64,000 nt of DNA from Dermanyssus gallinae. Taxonomy: Eukaryota > Arthropoda > Arachnida > Mesostigmata > Dermanyssidae. The stretch lies in the NCBI GenBank assembly GCA_003439945.1, contig QVRM01005255.1, positions 10,001 to 74,000 on the forward strand, given 5' to 3'. Shown here piece after piece: positions 60,369 to 64,000 of this stretch. Each line of letters opens with the position of its first letter. Within the stretch, counting starts at the first letter, position 1. Position numbers and translations under genes: made by a program. The notes under the pieces are model-generated. The model did no database searches and was not told the DNA's origin. It saw only the letters and a program-made list of their open reading frames with translations.

Positions 60369-61247
60369 GAAGAAAGGCAGAGTATCGGCTCTCGGTTGTC
60401 GAAGTTGTAGCCTTGTTCTTGGTGCTGCCCAAATCCTATATTTATCAACGCCGCCCCCGGTTGCGGTTGGCACCGCTGGTGCTGCTAGCTCACACCTGCC
60501 CGATCTATACGCAGGACCTCTGCTGGTACTGCCGCCTGTCGACAGGATCGACAATTACGCCCAGTCACAGACATCCACACACAGATACCCACAGAATACA
60601 GAAATGTCATGTGCCCGTTTTTTCCTTGTCGGCCAGCTCGGCAGTCGCTCATATGCGGTTTGGCAATAATCAGATAAGAAGAGCTCCTTTTGCTTCCTCT
60701 TTCTTTCTCGATCTCTCTCTCTTCTATTTCTTCTTTTCTCTCTATCGCTCTCTCAAGTATCCTGGCTGGCTGGACATCGACCCTGGCTGCGGGAGATAAA
60801 AGGTCAAAGATCACGAGAGTGTCGACCGTTTTGGCGGCGGTTGCCATCCCGGCAAACTTTCATCAGCTTAGCTGAGCAGCGGCGACCACGGACATCGTCG
60901 ACGATGCGTGCAAGGTTCACGTTTCGCCACTATAACAACAAGGTAGACACGAGGGACAAACAGCCTCGCTTGCTTTTGTTGTTCGTGTACGTTCTTGAAG
61001 TGCACAGCCAGCGTAGAATAGCTACGTCCGCACACCCACTCCGTCGCGGCTGGCTGATGTCTGTCACGTTGTGTAGTCAACTTGCCAACAAGCTTGCTAT
61101 GGCTGCTACCCAACGACAACATCACCATCACCACTACCACCACCACCACCACCACTACTGACATCCCTAAGAGCTAGCTAAACTGCTTTACCAGCTATAC
61201 TACAAACAACAATCTCTATGACCCACTACTACTTTCAAATTACTTCT
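60301..61247. other. Intergenic or intronic DNA with simple repeats
   Basis: A (TA)n lies at 60335-60366, a CT-rich tract at about 60690-60755, and (CAY)n at about 61110-61158. Open frames here, including 60485-60847 on the minus strand, show no domain. Confidence 0.4.
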
Positions 61248-61389
61248 TTTTTTTTTGTTCTGGGAGGTTTCGGGAATGCATGATGCACATGCGCCACTAG
61301 CAGTTTGCGTGACTAGTGTGAGACTCGCAAACCCACTAAACCCGGATTCCTCCCCACCCCCCCAGGCTCGGTATTACTTTGGCATTACA
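61248..61389 (-). repeat. SINE-like retroposon (family S4) with target-site duplication
   Basis: Starts with a T run on the plus strand and TTCTGGGAGGTTTCGGG, in inverse orientation to 1714-1848. Flanked by 13-bp direct repeats TCAAATTACTTCT at 61235-61247 and 61390-61402. Confidence 0.8.
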
Positions 61390-61437
61390 TCAAATTACTT
61401 CTACTACACTACTACTACTACTACTACTAAAGTGAAG

Positions 61438-61608
61438 TTTTCGGGCTGACCCTCAGCCAAGATTTAACGTCCACGGAACTGTTTTTCATAGACGGACCCC
61501 CATAAATACAAATGTGGAGCAACGGTGGGGCTCGAACCCGCGCACCTCCTATGTGTCTCCTCCGGTTGCGAGGCGCAGACGCATGCCACCATGCCACCGG
61601 GCTCGACT
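61438..61608 (-). repeat. tRNA-derived SINE (family S2), best copy
   Basis: The minus strand begins GTCGAGCCCGGTGGCATGG, has an A-box-like TGGTGGCATGCGTC and a B box GGTTCGAGCCC, then a body shared with 11917-12095. It lies inside a (CTA)n tract that may hide the target-site duplication. Confidence 0.7.
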
Positions 61609-64000
61609 TCTACTACTACTAAAACTTCTACTACAACTACGACTACTACTGCTATGAGCAGTAGTATATAGTATAGTAGTATATAGGCTAGTCGAACACC
61701 ACGCTACGGCGGTGGCGGAGCGATAAAGGCGGTGGGCAAGATAGATGATCTAAAGGGATCCGCTGGCCTGTCTATTCGGGCTGGCGGGCACTCCCGCAAG
61801 AGGTCCGCGCGTAACTACGCGGGCGGCGGGAGTGTAAGTATCTCCCTCTTTTGCTTGCTGGACAATGAATGTCCTGCTGTCTACGAATAGCACACGTAGT
61901 CTATGGCACGCGTCTAGTCAGTCGTCGACTTTGATTCGATTTAAAGCGGGCAGTTAGAGGGTCGTTAAATAAGTTTCCGGTAAAAGCGTACCGAAGAAGA
62001 GTATACCGAATGCAGAGTAGAGGCCGCCGTCACATAGAAACAGTAAGTTAAAGATAAACAGTCAGTATACATATTCCAGGAAAGGCTTTTATGTGTTACA
62101 GAAACGCCAATATTTGTCTCGTAAAGCGAGTATGTTTCCTTAAGACATTATGTGGTGTGAACTCCCAGGTAAAAACAGGAAACCGAAAAAATATCTGCTC
62201 CTGTTAGACTTGTTAAGACAGGCACACGATACGGCACTCTAACCGCTGTCCTCTATCTAGACGTATAGTATAAAGCGGAGATGCACTAGCCATCCTGTTT
62301 TCGTTTTTTTTACATTCGTTAAGAAGAACATTTGTTAAGGTTTCTTACTCTAGACTACTCTCCGATCCCTGCGGGCTTGAATTCTGTACTGCTGAGTAAG
62401 CTGGCCGTATAACCTTGGCAGATCTCTCTACTACAGACGAGCACAAGCAAAATTATATTGGCGAATCGTCTATCCAGGCGCACTCCGGTCCGTTTCTTTT
62501 TAGTTTCGTTCATTCGCGTTACCAGAAGTACCACCGCCGAAGATATGACGTATGTGTCGTCTGCATTCTGGGTTTTCACTTGAGACGCCTCGAACATCAA
62601 GTCACCGGGCGTTCCGTAGTCGACTACGCGAAGTTGGCGAAGTTACGGCTAACTGCTTCAGCCTCAGATTCAGTTGTGTCACTAAGCGCAGCGACGTGTT
62701 CTACGGAAAAACATTTTATTTCTACAGCAGATTCTTCAATGGTATTCTGGTGGTTTCCACATTAAGCTTGGAACCGTACAAGGGTCTTCACTGTGTCCAA
62801 AGGCTTTGCAACCGTAACAGGATAGCGTCGTACAGCAAACACTTGCATGACGAGTTTGGATGCAACGAAAATTCAAGCCCATGTTCGTCATAGGCTACGT
62901 ACCGCGATTATATTAGCGGTTATCGCATTACGGTATGACAACCAAACGAGTTATTGTTTTAATACAACAACCAGTAGAATTTCGAGTAATTTGTACGTAA
63001 AATACGGCTGTTCCGGCCAAGGGCAACTTCAAGCCCTTTGTTCTAAACTGCCAGTAGCGGGCAACTAGTCTTGCGCGTTGTATGTACTTTAATTTCCCAA
63101 CCGCTTGCATGTTGCGGGAGTGGCGGGCGTTCGAAGCTTTAGAGCAGGACTATTTGGAACAACGTTGATGGTCATGATAAGGTAAAAAAATAAAGAGAAA
63201 TATACTTTTTATTAGTGAACAGCGTCAGCTGACTGCTCACAAACTATCTTACTATCCGTCGTGCGAGGGATATCACGCCTTTTTACTGCATTTGCATCTT
63301 GCTTCTACAGTACTGTAGCGACTTTTCGAAAGTTCGAACTAAACACTGGCGTGAGGATCTTTATACCCGCAGAGGCCGGGGATTATTGTTCTCCAAAAGT
63401 GCGGAGTTCCGAAAGCGATCTTTCGTAGGTTGACAGATTTAGCTCAAGCTATAAATAAAATAACAAAAACAATATATAGTTACAAATAAATATAACGATT
63501 AAGAGATGATGTGATGGTCACATCGTACCCTTTTTTCAGAAATATCCGTGCTTATAGTTTTAGTTTCCGTTTCTTGGTCACGCTCGAAAAAAGTCAAAAA
63601 GTAGTGCATAAAACGCATTGCAAACAACGTGCATATGCATTGTTGTGGAAAGCTGTATGACCGTATCGGATAAACCTGCAAGAATCGGGCTTTACGGCCT
63701 GTTGTCTGCCAAGGCATGCAACAAAGATAGAATATAAATGCGGTAATCATGTGGTGCGTAACAGCAACACAGAGAGGGAAATATAAGGACGAAGCTTCAA
63801 AGTCAGATGACGAAGACACGCGCTGCTACCGCCTGCCCGACAGGAGGTCGTCAGAATACCATAACACACACACTACAAGTTTCCCTAAGACGTGCACAAG
63901 GCGGCTTGCAAGCGAAACACGCGGCATTATCAACAACACGATACGGCCGTTTGATCACGGAACAACGAAAACAACATGCAATACCGGTACCACCACAACC
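61609..64000. other. Right edge, no recognised gene
   Basis: Contains short (CTA)n near 61611-61680. Open frames at 62415-62765, 62552-62893 (+) and 63499-63819 (-) have no recognised domain and no clear splice partners. The missing seipin exon was looked for here and not found. Confidence 0.4.

Overview
The window is nuclear DNA of a multicellular animal. Its genes are split by many GT-AG introns, and the introns and intergenic DNA are crowded with LINE, SINE, mariner and Ty3/gypsy-type remnants and with very many (TA)n microsatellites. The transposon mix and the protein sequences suggest an arthropod, possibly a mite or tick. That assignment is an inference with modest confidence; no ribosomal or mitochondrial marker is present.

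Four conserved genes can be rebuilt exon by exon. (1) A peptidase M20 family gene resembling PM20D2 lies on the minus strand at 8426-16937, with seven exons and 417 codons. (2) The mitochondrial ribosomal protein mS27 (MRPS27) lies on the minus strand at 27513-35216, with eight exons and an apparent one-base frameshift in exon 4. (3) Fumarate hydratase (FH) lies on the plus strand at 36178-43524, with ten exons and 497 codons. MRPS27 and FH are divergent and share a GC-rich spacer of about 960 bp, so two mitochondrial genes probably share a control region. (4) Seipin (BSCL2) lies on the minus strand at 55970-59356, with four exons visible; its first transmembrane exon was not found. A probable first coding exon of a fifth minus-strand gene lies at 741-882, and the rest of that gene would be to the left of the window.

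Layout. 0-1 kb: CpG-rich promoter and first exon. 1-8 kb: SINEs, a LINE remnant and a mariner with two in-frame stops. 8.4-17 kb: PM20D2-like gene, with a 1.1 kb fold-back element and nested SINEs in its introns. 17-21 kb: no recognised gene. 21.4-24.9 kb: a gypsy-like LTR element with a 36-bp minisatellite, ending in a large inverted duplication. 25-27.5 kb: mostly unrecognised. 27.5-44.4 kb: MRPS27 and FH. 44.4-54 kb: a cluster of at least five LINE remnants and a mariner fragment; one LINE has a reverse transcriptase frame broken by a single stop codon. 54-59.4 kb: seipin. 59.4-64 kb: a LINE fragment, two SINEs and simple repeats.

Fumarase acts in the TCA cycle, mS27 belongs to the mitochondrial small ribosomal subunit, and seipin builds lipid droplets at the ER. 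The four genes are otherwise unrelated. No CRISPR, operon or other prokaryotic feature was seen. The most unusual structures are the gypsy palindrome with its minisatellite, the long fold-back element, a LINE 3' tail that recurs next to (TA)n tracts, and SINE copies with intact target-site duplications.
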